Assembly: GCA_950295325.1 (NCBI GenBank) | Contig: OX485803.1 | Coordinates: forward strand, 58,109,554-58,173,553 | Origin: Polytrichum commune | Taxonomy: Eukaryota > Streptophyta > Polytrichopsida > Polytrichales > Polytrichaceae | DNA: 64,000 bases | Direction of reading: 5' to 3' | In this document: piece after piece, positions 1-9,902 of the stretch | How the letters are laid out: every line of letters begins with the position of its first letter | Position numbering within the stretch: the first letter of the stretch is position 1 | Notes under the pieces: generated by a model | What the model was told of the DNA's origin: nothing | Database searches by the model: none | Seen by the model: only the letters and a program-made list of their open reading frames with translations | Translations under genes and position numbers: made by a program

Positions 1-59
1 CATCAGTGGACTCGGCAGCCATTCGAAGGAGGGAGCGGCTCAGAAGAAGCACCGCTCTT

Positions 60-400
60 CTTAGGTTAGGATGATAGTTAGATCAGTTAGGCAAAATAGA
101 GGTAGGAAGATAGGACTTAGGAGTTTTTGAAGATGAGGAATAAAATTCTCCCTCGGGTTTTGTCAGCGGAAAATCTGGATCTTGATCCGGGAGAACGGAT
201 GCAGTTAGGGTTTTCGTAGCGGCGGCCGCCTGGGCCGCCGCCCTCAGTTTAGGGATTTTGGGCCTCTACTTAAGGCTGAATAAGGAGTTGGGTTCCTTCT
301 CCATTGTTCCACTTTGATTGTTCCTACTCTAATAAATTCTTTTTGATCTCTCACTCCTTCATTGTCCTTGCTTGATTTTGCGTATGAATGATTCTGAGAG
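60..400 (+). other. Possible LTR-like fragment
   Basis: This stretch has a GC-rich block (about 218-245), then a TATA-like AT-rich step at about 266-285 and an AATAAA-type signal at about 331-337, followed by a T/C-rich tail. That order resembles the U3-R-U5 arrangement of a plant long terminal repeat. No second LTR, primer-binding site or gag/pol coding was found downstream, so this is a weak call. It could equally be the end of an unrelated transcribed unit. Confidence 0.2.
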
Positions 401-419
401 TGTTAGCGGAGGATGGAGA

Positions 420-1440
420 ACATGAGGGGATAGGAGTTCCGGATAGGGCATGGGAGAAGGGACCCGGATGAGAACTAGTTATTGCCTTGCGGATCCTCTC
501 TGTGTGTAGTGGGAGGAAAACCTCACTATTCCGGATGGTTGAGTAACGTCCAGGTGGGATAGCCGCTGGGAGGATTGGGTGAGATCCGGAAGGGATCCGG
601 ACTTGCGCCATCCGAGCTTCTGAAGAGGTCCCACCACCTTTAGACGGACCAATCCGGGAAGTGTTACGGATCGCCCAGTTAGCTCAGATTGAGTAGAGTC
701 CCAGGAAGTGATAGCCGGATCGATCCGTCAGAAGGAGGAGGGAAGGACCGGAGCAGTTAGGATTCCAGGTTGGAGGCCATCTCCGGAGTGTAGTGGGAGG
801 GGAACCTCACAGTTCCGGATGTCTGGGTAACGTCTAGGTGAGATAGCCGTGGAGAGGACTAGGCAAAGATCCGGAAGGAATCCGGATTTGCGCCAATCTG
901 ATCTTCTGATGAGGTCCCACCGCTTGTGGACGGGGCAATCCGGAAGGTGGTACGGATCACCCACTTATCCCGTCGAGTCAGATCTCCGGGTAGAATCTGG
1001 AATACTCCGGTCGTTGCAGTCCTAAGATATAATCCGGATCTCTCTGTGTGACCTGCCAAGACGGAGTCGGCCAATCCGGATTGGTTGTAAGGGAATATCC
1101 GGATCCCAATCTTATAAGGGACGTCCTCACCGGAAGTAACCACCTATTCTAGAGGGTAGAACGTAGAGGGGTACATCTGAATCAGAGGGGTGAGTAAGTA
1201 TTAGAATTAGGACCCAAAAATACAATCCGGAAAGGCAAACTCCGAAAGAAGAAGAAGAGTGTCCAAAAGACCGAAAGTCTGGAAACCAGGGTTTCCGGAA
1301 ATTCGGCTAAGGAGTAGAAGGTAAGCGGGTACGGAGAGTTCTAAACCTCCTACACTTCACAGAATCCCTGGACGATACTAGGGTCATCCGGACAAAACCG
1401 GATTAGGCACTTAAAAACGCCAATCCGGATATTTTGGTGT
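420..1440. repeat. TCCGGA-dense tract
   Basis: The motif TCCGG or its complement occurs roughly two dozen times in about 1 kb, often as ATCCGGAAGG or AATCCGGAT. Examples lie near 435, 531, 583, 595, 814, 870, 882, 930, 1031, 1072, 1096, 1218, 1294 and 1423. The rest of the window has almost none. The ORFs crossing the tract are low-complexity by-products of the motif and match nothing I recognise. It contains the 284-bp duplication listed separately. Its origin is unknown; it may be a satellite-like or retroelement-internal region. Confidence 0.7.
504..967. repeat. Two diverged tandem copies, period 284 bp
   Basis: Positions 504-687 and 788-967 align along their length. Both begin with GTGTAGTGGGAGG, share GAGGTCCCACC in the middle, and end with TACGGATC followed by CCCA. 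The offset is 284 bp at the start and the copies differ at many sites, so the duplication is old. Confidence 0.8.
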
Positions 1441-1457
1441 TCGCGTGTCCCCACATT

Positions 1458-1922
1458 AAGTGTGTGATTAGCATTCTAATTGTTGTGTTTTTAGCCTAAT
1501 TCTACCATATTTGTGCTAGTTATTGTGTTAGTGGACTAACCCATTGAATAATGCACGCCAAATTCTTAATTGACAACTTAAAATGTTTCATTTTCATCTT
1601 AAGTGTATGATTAGTGTCTTAATTGTTGTATTATTACCCTATTGCTAATATACTTATACTAATTGTTGCCTTATTAGACCAACCCATAGCCTAAGCCATA
1701 CCATGTGCTTGATTAAATACTTCAATGTTTCATTTTTATCTTAAGTGTGTGATTAGCACCCTAATTGTTGTATTACTAGCCTAATGCTATCATATTTTAG
1801 CTAATTGACGCGTTATTAGACTAACCTATAGTCTAAGTCATACTACATGCTTGATTAAATGCTTGAATGTTTCACTTTTATCTTAAGTGTGTGATCAACG
1901 CCCTAATTGTTGCCTTATTAGT
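1458..1922. repeat. 142-bp tandem repeat, about 3.3 copies
   Basis: Units start at 1458, 1601, 1743 and 1885 with AAGTGTGTGAT or a close variant. Each unit continues through a CTAATTGTTG block and ends in a TTTCATTTTTATCTT-like block. The period is 142-143 bp and the fourth unit is cut off. The monomer size is short-satellite-like. No coding potential is seen. Confidence 0.85.
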
Positions 1923-1984
1923 ATAAAGTGGCCCTAAAGCCCCGCCGCAACAAAAAGAAGCGACCCTAGGTGAAAAACTAGTAA

Positions 1985-2040
1985 AACCTTCGCACAAGAA
2001 GTATTCTCCATTCTCCATTCTCCATTCTCCAAGAATGGGA
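1985..2040. repeat. TTCTCCA short tandem repeat
   Basis: A 7-bp motif, TTCTCCA, repeats about four times at 2002-2030, followed directly by a partly complementary AATGGGAAGAA segment that could fold back on it. No gene is visible between 1922 and 2290. Confidence 0.5.
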
Positions 2041-2290
2041 AGAAAGAGGTGTGACAACCCCTAATACTGCATTTTATCGCTCACAACCGAAATTGTGCGT
2101 TGATATTCTTATTTTGTAATTTCTTTGCCAACCCTAGATGGTGGGGTTAAAACCACACTTAAAACATCTTCAATATCCAATACCCATGTGTTTGATTGAA
2201 TATCCACTAATAATATCTAGGTCATTCTAAATGTTTTCCTTTTATTTGTGCCCAATTAAATAACCATGTACAACCAGTTGTGTGCATATC

Positions 2291-3265
2291 TCCTCATTAT
2301 CGTTGAATTTTGCAAGCAATATAGTGGCACCTTATCCCAAATTGGAATAAAATACTCTTAAACATTTCATTCATAAAGAAGATCAAGAGAATCATGACAT
2401 CACCTTGTCCCAATTTGTTAATCACCACCACGGGTAGATCACTCTAAGGCATTTTTGTGCACCACGTGCGGCTGGGGGTTTTTTGTTTTGGGGCTATTTA
2501 CCTTCAAGGGTTGAATTAAAGCCTCCCTATAATTACTTAAATTTCAAAAATGTCCCAATTGTTTGCACCCTTCCATTACTTATATTGTCCAAGTCACTGC
2601 AATTTTTTGTACTCTATATTCCTTTTAAGCCATTTTTGGATAGACGGAAATCCCAATTATCATCCATCCCCGTGAGTCCTAAACCCATTTACATACCATA
2701 CTAAACATACCTTCTAGGATCCTTATCTTCAGCCCCTATATTAATTTTACAAAAAAAATAATGGCCCATGTTTTATGTACATCTAACTTACTTATAATGG
2801 GATTGTCTACATTTAATGGCCCCTTCATTATTTGGAATTCCTTTATAATTTTTATTTCAAATGATTTTAATCCTCTCTATGTTATGCCGCACGTCGTTTT
2901 TAAAATGCACTAAGTGATCTACCCGTGATCACCACCTGGGAACATTGTGACTCATACGTGGGTATGCTCTACAATGCCATTGTTGATACCCAACCATAAA
3001 ACATTTACAATGCAACGAGGATCAAGAAGATTATATCAAGCCCGTGTGACATACGAATAGGAGAGCATTGGTTCTTGTTTTATTATGTTTCAATGTTTTA
3101 TATTTGAAAATATAACGAGTGCTTTGTGTTACACAAATTAACATTGGTGGTGCTTTCAGATTGCACAATTTGTAAAAAAATTGCAACCAAATTTCATCTT
3201 CCCACCACAAGGACTTTGATTATGGCTATGAATGATCTCTTGATTTAATTGACACAAGGTTATAA
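2291..3265. repeat. Dispersed repeat R1, copy 1 (split by element A)
   Basis: Outside element A this segment aligns with 11338-11805. Shared features include AAGATCAAGAGAAT, GATACCCAA and a stretch ending GATGATCTCTTGAT. The two copies are clearly diverged. No coding function is recognised. Its main value is that the second copy lacks element A and so provides an empty target site. Confidence 0.75.
2429..2927. mobile_element. TIR element A (499 bp), 8-bp TSD
   Basis: Both ends carry a perfect 15-bp inverted repeat, CACGGGTAGATCACT, flanked by identical 8-bp direct repeats ATCACCAC (2421-2428 and 2928-2935). Similarity continues inward past the TIR through a CACGTGCGGC-like block. Its right portion is homologous, in reverse orientation, to the left ~230 bp of element B. 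Its left portion is homologous to the right ~200 bp of B. A is therefore an internally deleted, non-coding relative of B. The 8-bp TSD is typical of hAT elements and also compatible with other superfamilies; the TIR does not start with the usual hAT CAGGG. Confidence 0.9.
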
Positions 3266-3399
3266 CAAATATTTAATGAAAGGTAGACTTTTAGATTACA
3301 ATTGGATTAAATTAGAAGTAATTTATTGAAATCTAGGGTCTTAAATAGTAAATATGTATGCTTAAAGCACCCTTATATGTAAATAGTGAAGAGAATAAA

Positions 3400-3700
3400 A
3401 AATAATTATATAATTAAATATGGAGGCAAAGCCCATATAACATGTGGAGATTTCCCAGTGCCTTGTGAATTGGGAGATTTTTCCATGTTTATACAAAATA
3501 TTTTGAACGTACTAAATAATAAAATGGGGAGACCTCCCACTTCACAATTAAAAAGACATTTTCAAGTACACTATAAGCAAATTTCACGACATCATGGAGA
3601 GATCTCCCAATGTGGCTCCTGAGGTCAATATCGGAGACCCCACTAATATCACCTTTGGAGCAACACCGGGAGATCTTCCAATATCATAACCAATGAAAAT
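3400..3700. other. Non-coding stretch with GGGAGRYCTCCC palindromes
   Basis: No convincing gene is seen. The segment contains several near-perfect palindromes of the type GGGAGACCTCCC (3527-3538) and GGAGAGATCTCCC (3596-3608), with looser versions near 3445, 3473 and 3665. The same motif recurs at 5826-5837, about 5903 and 8258-8269. Confidence 0.5.
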
Positions 3701-3819
3701 TCAAATAAATAAAACTACAAGAACATTTACAAGATATTGAATTTATTTCTTTTGATGTGGCCTTTAAGACACAATCTATAATAATCTAGAAAACAATTTT
3801 AGACATATACCAAAGGAGG

Positions 3820-6503
3820 CTAATGTGGAGGTTGTATTGCACTCCTACTTACCATCCCAAGTGCCTTTATAACGTTCAAGTTCTCACATTTTTTTGTTTT
3901 CCATCTCCAATACCAAATTTGAAATTTTCCATACTGAAAATGGTTCCTATCTAGTTGCACAATTGTGAGTGCTTGGCCCATCCCACGGGGAGGTGACTAT
4001 CGGAATTTTAGAGACCACGTGAGATTAAAAAAAAAGGATCAATTTAATTCATTAACGGTAAAAAATATAATTTCGTTAGATCTACCTTAGCATTGAAAAT
4101 ATGTCCCCTACATGATTATATGTAAGATAGGGTGCTGAATAATTCCTCAATTTTAATAATCACTAGAAAAAATAGGGTTATAGATATTGGATCCCCCTAA
4201 AAGTGTGCAGTAGGATCAATAAGATAATTATGGCTTTTATATTTAGCTTTCTTGTATTTGAATGCAAATTTTTTTGGGGAGTAGGTAGATTTGCAAAATT
4301 CTATGTCTTGTCACAATTGATTGTAATTCTTGTTTTGTTCTATCTGTGTTTACAACTTGTCTACGTTAGCTTGTATATTTTATTATCTCCATGTTTATCG
4401 GTAACCCTTTAACTAGTACCCAAATGCTATTGGTTGTGTTTTGAATGCAATTTTGAATGGTTTAGGATTGGTATAACTAATTGAATAACAAGATGGATGG
4501 TATGGAAGGTTTGTTGCTCACATAATCAATTTTGCAATGCTATAGTATTCTATCCACTATTTGGTACTTGTACGATTTATAGAAAAAGTATGATGCCAAA
4601 AATTAACCTCTCTAAATAATTACAAATAAATATAGGGTGCTAAAAAATACTTCAAAGTAGCTTTATATCAAAATAAGCCAGGAAAAAATATTGAGAAGTG
4701 CATAAATATCCCCCCATTAAATACCCCATTATCGCACGTGGTTACAAAACTGTGATCGCCCCGAGGCCCATCCACACATGATAGATATTAGTGCCTGGAG
4801 GATGGACAAGAAAAAAATCACCTAAAGGAACATCTTTGTGAGAGTTGTAGGATTCTCTACATTTGTTAAATGCAATTCCACATAAATGATCTTTGGAATC
4901 ATCCTCTGATGTCGTGTCCTCTTGAACTACTTCGAACATGCTTGCATCGGTCATTATATATGTTGTTGATGGCCAAAAACCAAATTGTAGCTTGCGAGGC
5001 ATCAAGGAAAATGGATAATCTAGTTCCACCGCAACATCTTTCTAGTAGATTACATTATCCTCTATTTTTCACGGTAAGTTTCATTTTCCAAACAATTGTT
5101 CTCCCAAATTTCAATTAACTTCCTTATACCGCAACGAATTCCTTTTCTTTTCTTTTTTGCATCATGAGCATCCTTAATAATCACTTCCTTGTCTCCATAA
5201 CGTCCAACGATAGCATGGCCCAAGGAGGTTTAATTTGCAGAGCGGATAGTTTGCCTATGGGAATGAGTGGGTGGCCACGACCATCATCCTTCCACATGAA
5301 AACCAAATTATTTCATGGCAACCACTATGGATCAAGTGCAAATTTTTGTACTAAAATACAAGCCATCCATCATTCTCCACAAAGAACTTGAAAATATGCA
5401 TTTCCTTCAACCCCACAAGGTCCTCAACATAACCTTTAATGAAATATTTGAAATTAGCAACCTCCTTAATCAAATCTAGAATAAAGGATTTATGATTTCA
5501 TAAAAGTTTTCATGAGGTCAGCAAGAACAAATGTCTTTGTTGTTCTGAGTTGTTTGGATAAATAATTGAGATATTCATCTATGTCTTCATGAGTATGGTC
5601 AATGAGTAGAAATCCAACCTAAATCTCTTAGAATAGCTTTCAAGCCATCAACATGCATAGAAACGTCATTATGTATTGAGTTTTATTGTCCTTAGCCAAT
5701 TGTCCAGTTGTAGATAGGTAGAGGTTTGAAAACATCCGGACCATCAGTTGTTGGTGGAATTGAAGAATGACATCTAGAGGCCAAATAATAAACACATTGA
5801 AAATTAGGATGGTGTAGTTTGCATTGGGAGACCTCCCGATCTATCTACACAATTGTAGCACAACTTACAGTGGCCAGCATCTAGGTCCAATGTGATGCAT
5901 TGGGGAGGTCTCGCGATGTCCAGCTGTGAAAGAAAATGAATCTCAAAAAAACAATTGTTGACTTGGTTTTATACCATATATGTTTTTCAAAATAATCCTT
6001 CAATGGCCTTTCATCAAATAGCTTCTTGGAAGTACACACTAGAGGGTTTTCCAGTCACGAAGGCACCTCGCTAGAGATGACATAATGAAGTTCCAATTTC
6101 TAAGCCACAATCAATTGCATAATAAGTGTATGCGCCATTGCCGTGACCATGAGTGACCATGCTAGTGAGGCTTACATGCAACTAGAATAATCCCGCAGTG
6201 GTTTTTGTTATCACATGGATGAATAAATGTTTTGTTTTTTGGTATATATTCTATCGTAGAAGATTGCCATAACCTCACGCGGGTTGATTTTGGACTCATG
6301 GTGCCATGCATAGTATAGATTATGGCATGAACCATGGTGATTGTTGTGTTTTTCCAACTCCTTAAGATTCTCCCTCTCTTCACTTTCTTTGATGCTCATG
6401 TCAATGAGGTCCTTGTAGTGTTTGCATTCTAAGCACTTTGAAAAATTGAGACCTCCTTTGCGGATGTCCACATTTTGGAGGACATTGTTCTAAAAGCAAC
6501 TGA
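3820..6503 (-). pseudogene. Decayed DUF7869-type gene, interrupted by element C
   Basis: On the minus strand, fragments in shifting frames follow the order I recall for the plant DUF7869 family. A Cys-containing segment KCLECKHYKDLID lies near 6430. It is followed by a His-rich segment (SCHNLYYAWH, near 6320) and an LQLDN-like then KDNK segment (near 5720). Next come HTHEDIDEYLNYLSK (near 5580), LADLMKTFM (near 5510), EMHIFKFF (near 5400), FGFWPST (near 4975) and GTNIYHVWMG (near 4790). Frameshifts and stops lie between them, so it is not functional. Element C (3984-4765) splits the last block. Without C and one TSD copy, the frame continues about 46 more codons to a TAG at 3820-3822. The spaced Asp residues and HTHEDID motif suggest a metal-dependent nuclease or transposase-like fold, which is an inference. 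The assignment rests on recall, not a search. Confidence 0.65.
3984..4765. mobile_element. TIR element C (782 bp), 8-bp TSD
   Basis: The left end CACGGGGAGGTGACT matches the terminal repeat of element B at 14 of 15 positions. The right end is a more diverged inverted version ending CGCCCCGAG, preceded by a block resembling the subterminal CGCACGTGGT of B. Exact 8-bp duplications GCCCATCC flank it (3976-3983 and 4766-4773). No protein is recognised inside; a 69-codon ORF at 4203-4412 is hydrophobic and AT-rich and is probably chance. It lies within the DUF7869-type pseudogene. Confidence 0.8.
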
Positions 6504-6511
6504 CATTCGAT

Positions 6512-8011
6512 CACGGGGAGGTCACTTAGTGCATTTAAAAAACGACGTGCGGCATAATATAGGGAGGATTAAAATCATTTGACATAAAAATTATAAAAGA
6601 ATTCCAAATAATGAAGGGTCCATTAAAAGTACATAAGCCCATTACAAGTAAAATAGATAGGTATAAAATATGGGCCATTCCCTTTTAGTAAAAATAATAT
6701 AGGGGCTGAAAATAAGGATCTTAGGATGTATGTTTAGTAGAATCAATTTTGTACGCATGCCTCATGAGGGATGGATGAAAAATTACTCATCATTCACCCA
6801 AAAATGAATGAAATTGGAAGCCTCAGTACAGGGAACCGGAAAATTTTTGCCAACCATAGAAGTTGATGGGCATTCCATTTACAAGTCAACGTTTGTCTCA
6901 CAACTCAATGGTAATGTTTTTCTATCCAAAGATAGATTAGCAAGAATTATACATAGTATTCATTTCAACAACCATGATAATTGTCTCCAAGCAAGATCTT
7001 CATGTGGATCAAGTTTGTTATCTATAGGATCTGATTGTGGGGTGCATTTTGTCCAACGGAGCACAACAATGCTATTGTCAACTGTAAAATCCGCTGCCAA
7101 ACGAAAAAGGGGGCGTTCAATGACTGATGTTAAAGTTGGAAATGCTACTAACATATTGAACGGAGTAGATTCCAGTTCATGGTGGGTGGGTAGGGTGCAG
7201 GCTATGCGGCGGCGCAATGGGAAACAATTTGGAATACTTAGGCAAGCGGTTGACCTCCTTGCTCGAACGGAGGAATCAGGGAGGAGAAATCCTAATAATC
7301 CCCACATCGAAGTAATGTTGCAATATTATAGAAAATATCCAGGCCATAATAAATTTAAGTATGATCACACGGATAGCAAATGGATTGATGTAGATTGCAT
7401 TATATCTACGGTAACCATAAGCTACAATTCTACAAATGAGGTGTACACTCTTGATAGGAATGATTCAGAGTAACTGTCCAAGTTTGTGACAGAACGAACT
7501 ATATAAGATTCATGACCAAGCTTAAAGTGTTTCACACTATATGGTTTTGGTCTTCACCAGCATGTAAAGTGATTTTGAATAAAGGATTTTTATGGAGCGG
7601 GTGTTGTGTTTGTGAACACACACACAATCTTGTTGTGTTTGTAAACACACACTCAATCATGTTGTGTTCCATCCTAAGTCTTCTTTTTGTATTTTCACTC
7701 TAAGTTTTTGTACTTGGTTTTTGCAATGGTACGTAATTTATATAATTTTTTTGTTGCCATGCTTTTCCCATCACTTTTGCATTGCATACATTCTTAAATT
7801 CAGTTCTTTTAATTAAAAGGAATATAGACTACAAAAAATTTCAATGACATGGGCATTATAAGTAATGGTAGGGTACAAAAAATAGGCCATTTTAGAATAT
7901 TATGTAATTATAGGGAGTTTTTAATTCGTGCCTTGGAGGTAAATAGCCCCTAAACAAATACCCCTCCGCCGCACGTGGTACACAAAAATCCTACTGAGTG
8001 ACCTCCCCGTG
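6512..8011. mobile_element. TIR element B (1500 bp) carrying one ORF, 8-bp TSD
   Basis: The two ends are perfect 15-bp inverted copies of CACGGGGAGGTCACT. They are flanked by CATTCGAT (6504-6511) and CATTCAAT (8012-8019), which match at 7 of 8 positions. Subterminal sequence at both ends, including a GTGCGGC block, is shared with elements A and C. B is the longest of the three and the only one with a substantial ORF (6808-7473). No recognisable transposase motif is seen, so B is either a partner-dependent element with an accessory gene or a carrier of captured coding sequence. Confidence 0.9.
6808..7473 (+). CDS. 221-aa protein inside element B, function unknown
   Basis: This is an intact ORF of 221 codons beginning ATGAAATTGGAAGCC, entirely between the TIRs of element B. 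The N-terminal third contains VQGTGKFLPTIEVDGHSIYK and then SQLNGNVFLSKDRLARI. A basic stretch (AAKRKRGRSM, about residues 94-103) follows. The centre has WWVGRVQAMRRRNGKQFGI, then YRKYPGHNKFKYDHTDSKW and a C-terminal IDVDCIISTVTISYN block. The WWVGRVQ...FGILRQAVDLL part reads like a small beta-rich reader-type fold, which is an impression only. I believe similar proteins occur widely in plant gene sets next to DUF7869-like proteins, but I could not check. Composition is balanced, unlike the surrounding AT-rich noise, and the frame has no stops. It may have been recently coding, or be an accessory gene of the transposon. Confidence 0.55.
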   Translation: MKLEASVQGTGKFLPTIEVDGHSIYKSTFVSQLNGNVFLSKDRLARIIHSIHFNNHDNCLQARSSCGSSLLSIGSDCGVHFVQRSTTMLLSTVKSAAKRKRGRSMTDVKVGNATNILNGVDSSSWWVGRVQAMRRRNGKQFGILRQAVDLLARTEESGRRNPNNPHIEVMLQYYRKYPGHNKFKYDHTDSKWIDVDCIISTVTISYNSTNEVYTLDRNDSE

Positions 8012-8019
8012 CATTCAAT

Positions 8020-9900
8020 TGAGAGACGCTTTGAATTACAATAAATCTTAATTTATCAGTAACTTTAAATAATGGACTCTTGTTTTAGGATTGGGAGGGC
8101 TCTTGATCCTTGAACCAAACCTGATTACTTTGTGCATAACCATATTGTTAATAAGACAGTGTGAACTATTTATGATATACAAATAGATTTGCATTTTCTA
8201 GGAGACCTTGATTTGAGGCCTAGTATTAATAACACGTCCACACACTACGATAGCATTGGGAGGCCTCCCCATGCAAGACATGATTACTCTTGAGGAAGTA
8301 CCATGATAATAAACACACTAGCGGTGTATCAAATTTTCATATAATTAAGGCTACTAATCACATATACAATAAATGTCACACCTACCAAATCTTTTATAAT
8401 AATGACAATGATCTTATGACATGTACTCATGGGAGTTACAAATACTAGGAAATGAGAACAATACACCATAGAGTGCCACTTCTTGGCAAAGAATTTTTTT
8501 TCCCTTTAGCTCCTCGGGGGGGGCAATGTGATAGAAAGTTAAGGATATAGGTGCGAACAACCACTATTTTATAGGGGGGTATTACTTTCAATTCTCTTCT
8601 TTTTTTCACATGCTATCATTATGTAAATTTCTATTTTGGGTTAATAGAAAAATGGCTTGCATTACTTATAATTCCAAATTCCCTATTATTCCATACCCTA
8701 TAGTACTTTAAAGATGTCCAGTGCCATTTTTGATACCCTATATTACTCTTAAGTCCAATTATAAATTTTTGCCCCCATGTTTTTAAAATACCCTATCATT
8801 TGTTCACACGTATATTGCTACTCCAACCAATGACTAACCCCCCCCCCCCCCCGAGTTTAGCTCATTGCAAGGTAGAAATACTTGAAATGGTCGAGAGGAC
8901 ATACTAATTCCACAAAGAGGAACATGAAAATAATCAGAATGGAGGATATTACCAATAGTGACACCGAATATAATAGCCACAACGGTATTGAAATTTAGAG
9001 ACCTCATAATGTTGCCTTGAAAAGAGAAAAGGGTGTGTGATTCATTAGGATGGTGTGATGAAGTTGAAAATAGTATATATAAGGAGCTCTCCCACAACCA
9101 TTTTTATTTTTGCTTCCATGGCGAAGCCTTGTTGCATTGCAGAGCAAACATAAATCCCTCATAGTTTGCAACAAGATTCAGTTTACCATCCTCTCTGCTA
9201 TCCCCATCCATCTTTCATCACATTTTCATCCATTTTTATCCACTTTTATCCTCTTTTTGCCCTTTTCAATCCATACTTATGTAGAGTATTTCATGGTGCG
9301 AATCAACGAGCTACCTAAACAAACTCGAGTTGCACATGCATGAGTTGTTGCGCAGCCAAGTTAATATCTTGCACTATTCATTCTTTTTCTTATCCCTAAA
9401 GAATTGCATCAGGAGCCCTCCTAATGCAAGTGCTTTGTGTTGCTGCATTTTGTTTGAACTTCTTGCATCAACAACACTCCCAATGCAAATTCTTTCAGGG
9501 TTTATGCTTGGGTTTGTTGCAATTGCGTAGAGCAACATGCATGAAGAGATCTCCAATTACTAGACAATCTTGTTAGCCCAAAGAATGTATTGCATTTGTA
9601 AATCATACATTTGGCCGCTCTATTATGTACGCAATTTTGTTTAAGTACATGATATTCTCATATTTGTTTGTCATGTTTATAATTTTGTTCAAGGTAGCAG
9701 GTTCATATGTTGAGTTGTACAGCAAACTCAAAGGTCTCCCAATCTATATGGTTCCAGTGTAGAGTTATCGATGAATTAGATCTTCCATCTCTAAGATTCA
9801 TTCGTCTACTATAGGGAGGTTTCTACAAGCAACGATGGGAACTTAGCGGTTGAAGCATTTGGTGTGTAAAGCGAAAATGTTGGAAGTTTTTCTTTACCAA
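8020..9900. other. No gene recognised
   Basis: AT-rich non-coding DNA. It contains a GGGAGGCCTCCC palindrome at 8258-8269, a 15-base C run at 8838-8852, and several short ORFs between 8834 and 9556 with low-complexity translations and no family resemblance. Confidence 0.5.
8838..8852. repeat. Homopolymer C run (15)
   Basis: Fifteen consecutive C bases, an unstable tract and a likely sequencing trouble spot. Confidence 0.9.
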
Positions 9901-9902
9901 CA

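Noticed and set aside
1458-1922. CRISPR-like array
   Set aside because: The units are head-to-tail copies of 142 bp with no short-repeat/unique-spacer structure, and the window is eukaryotic.
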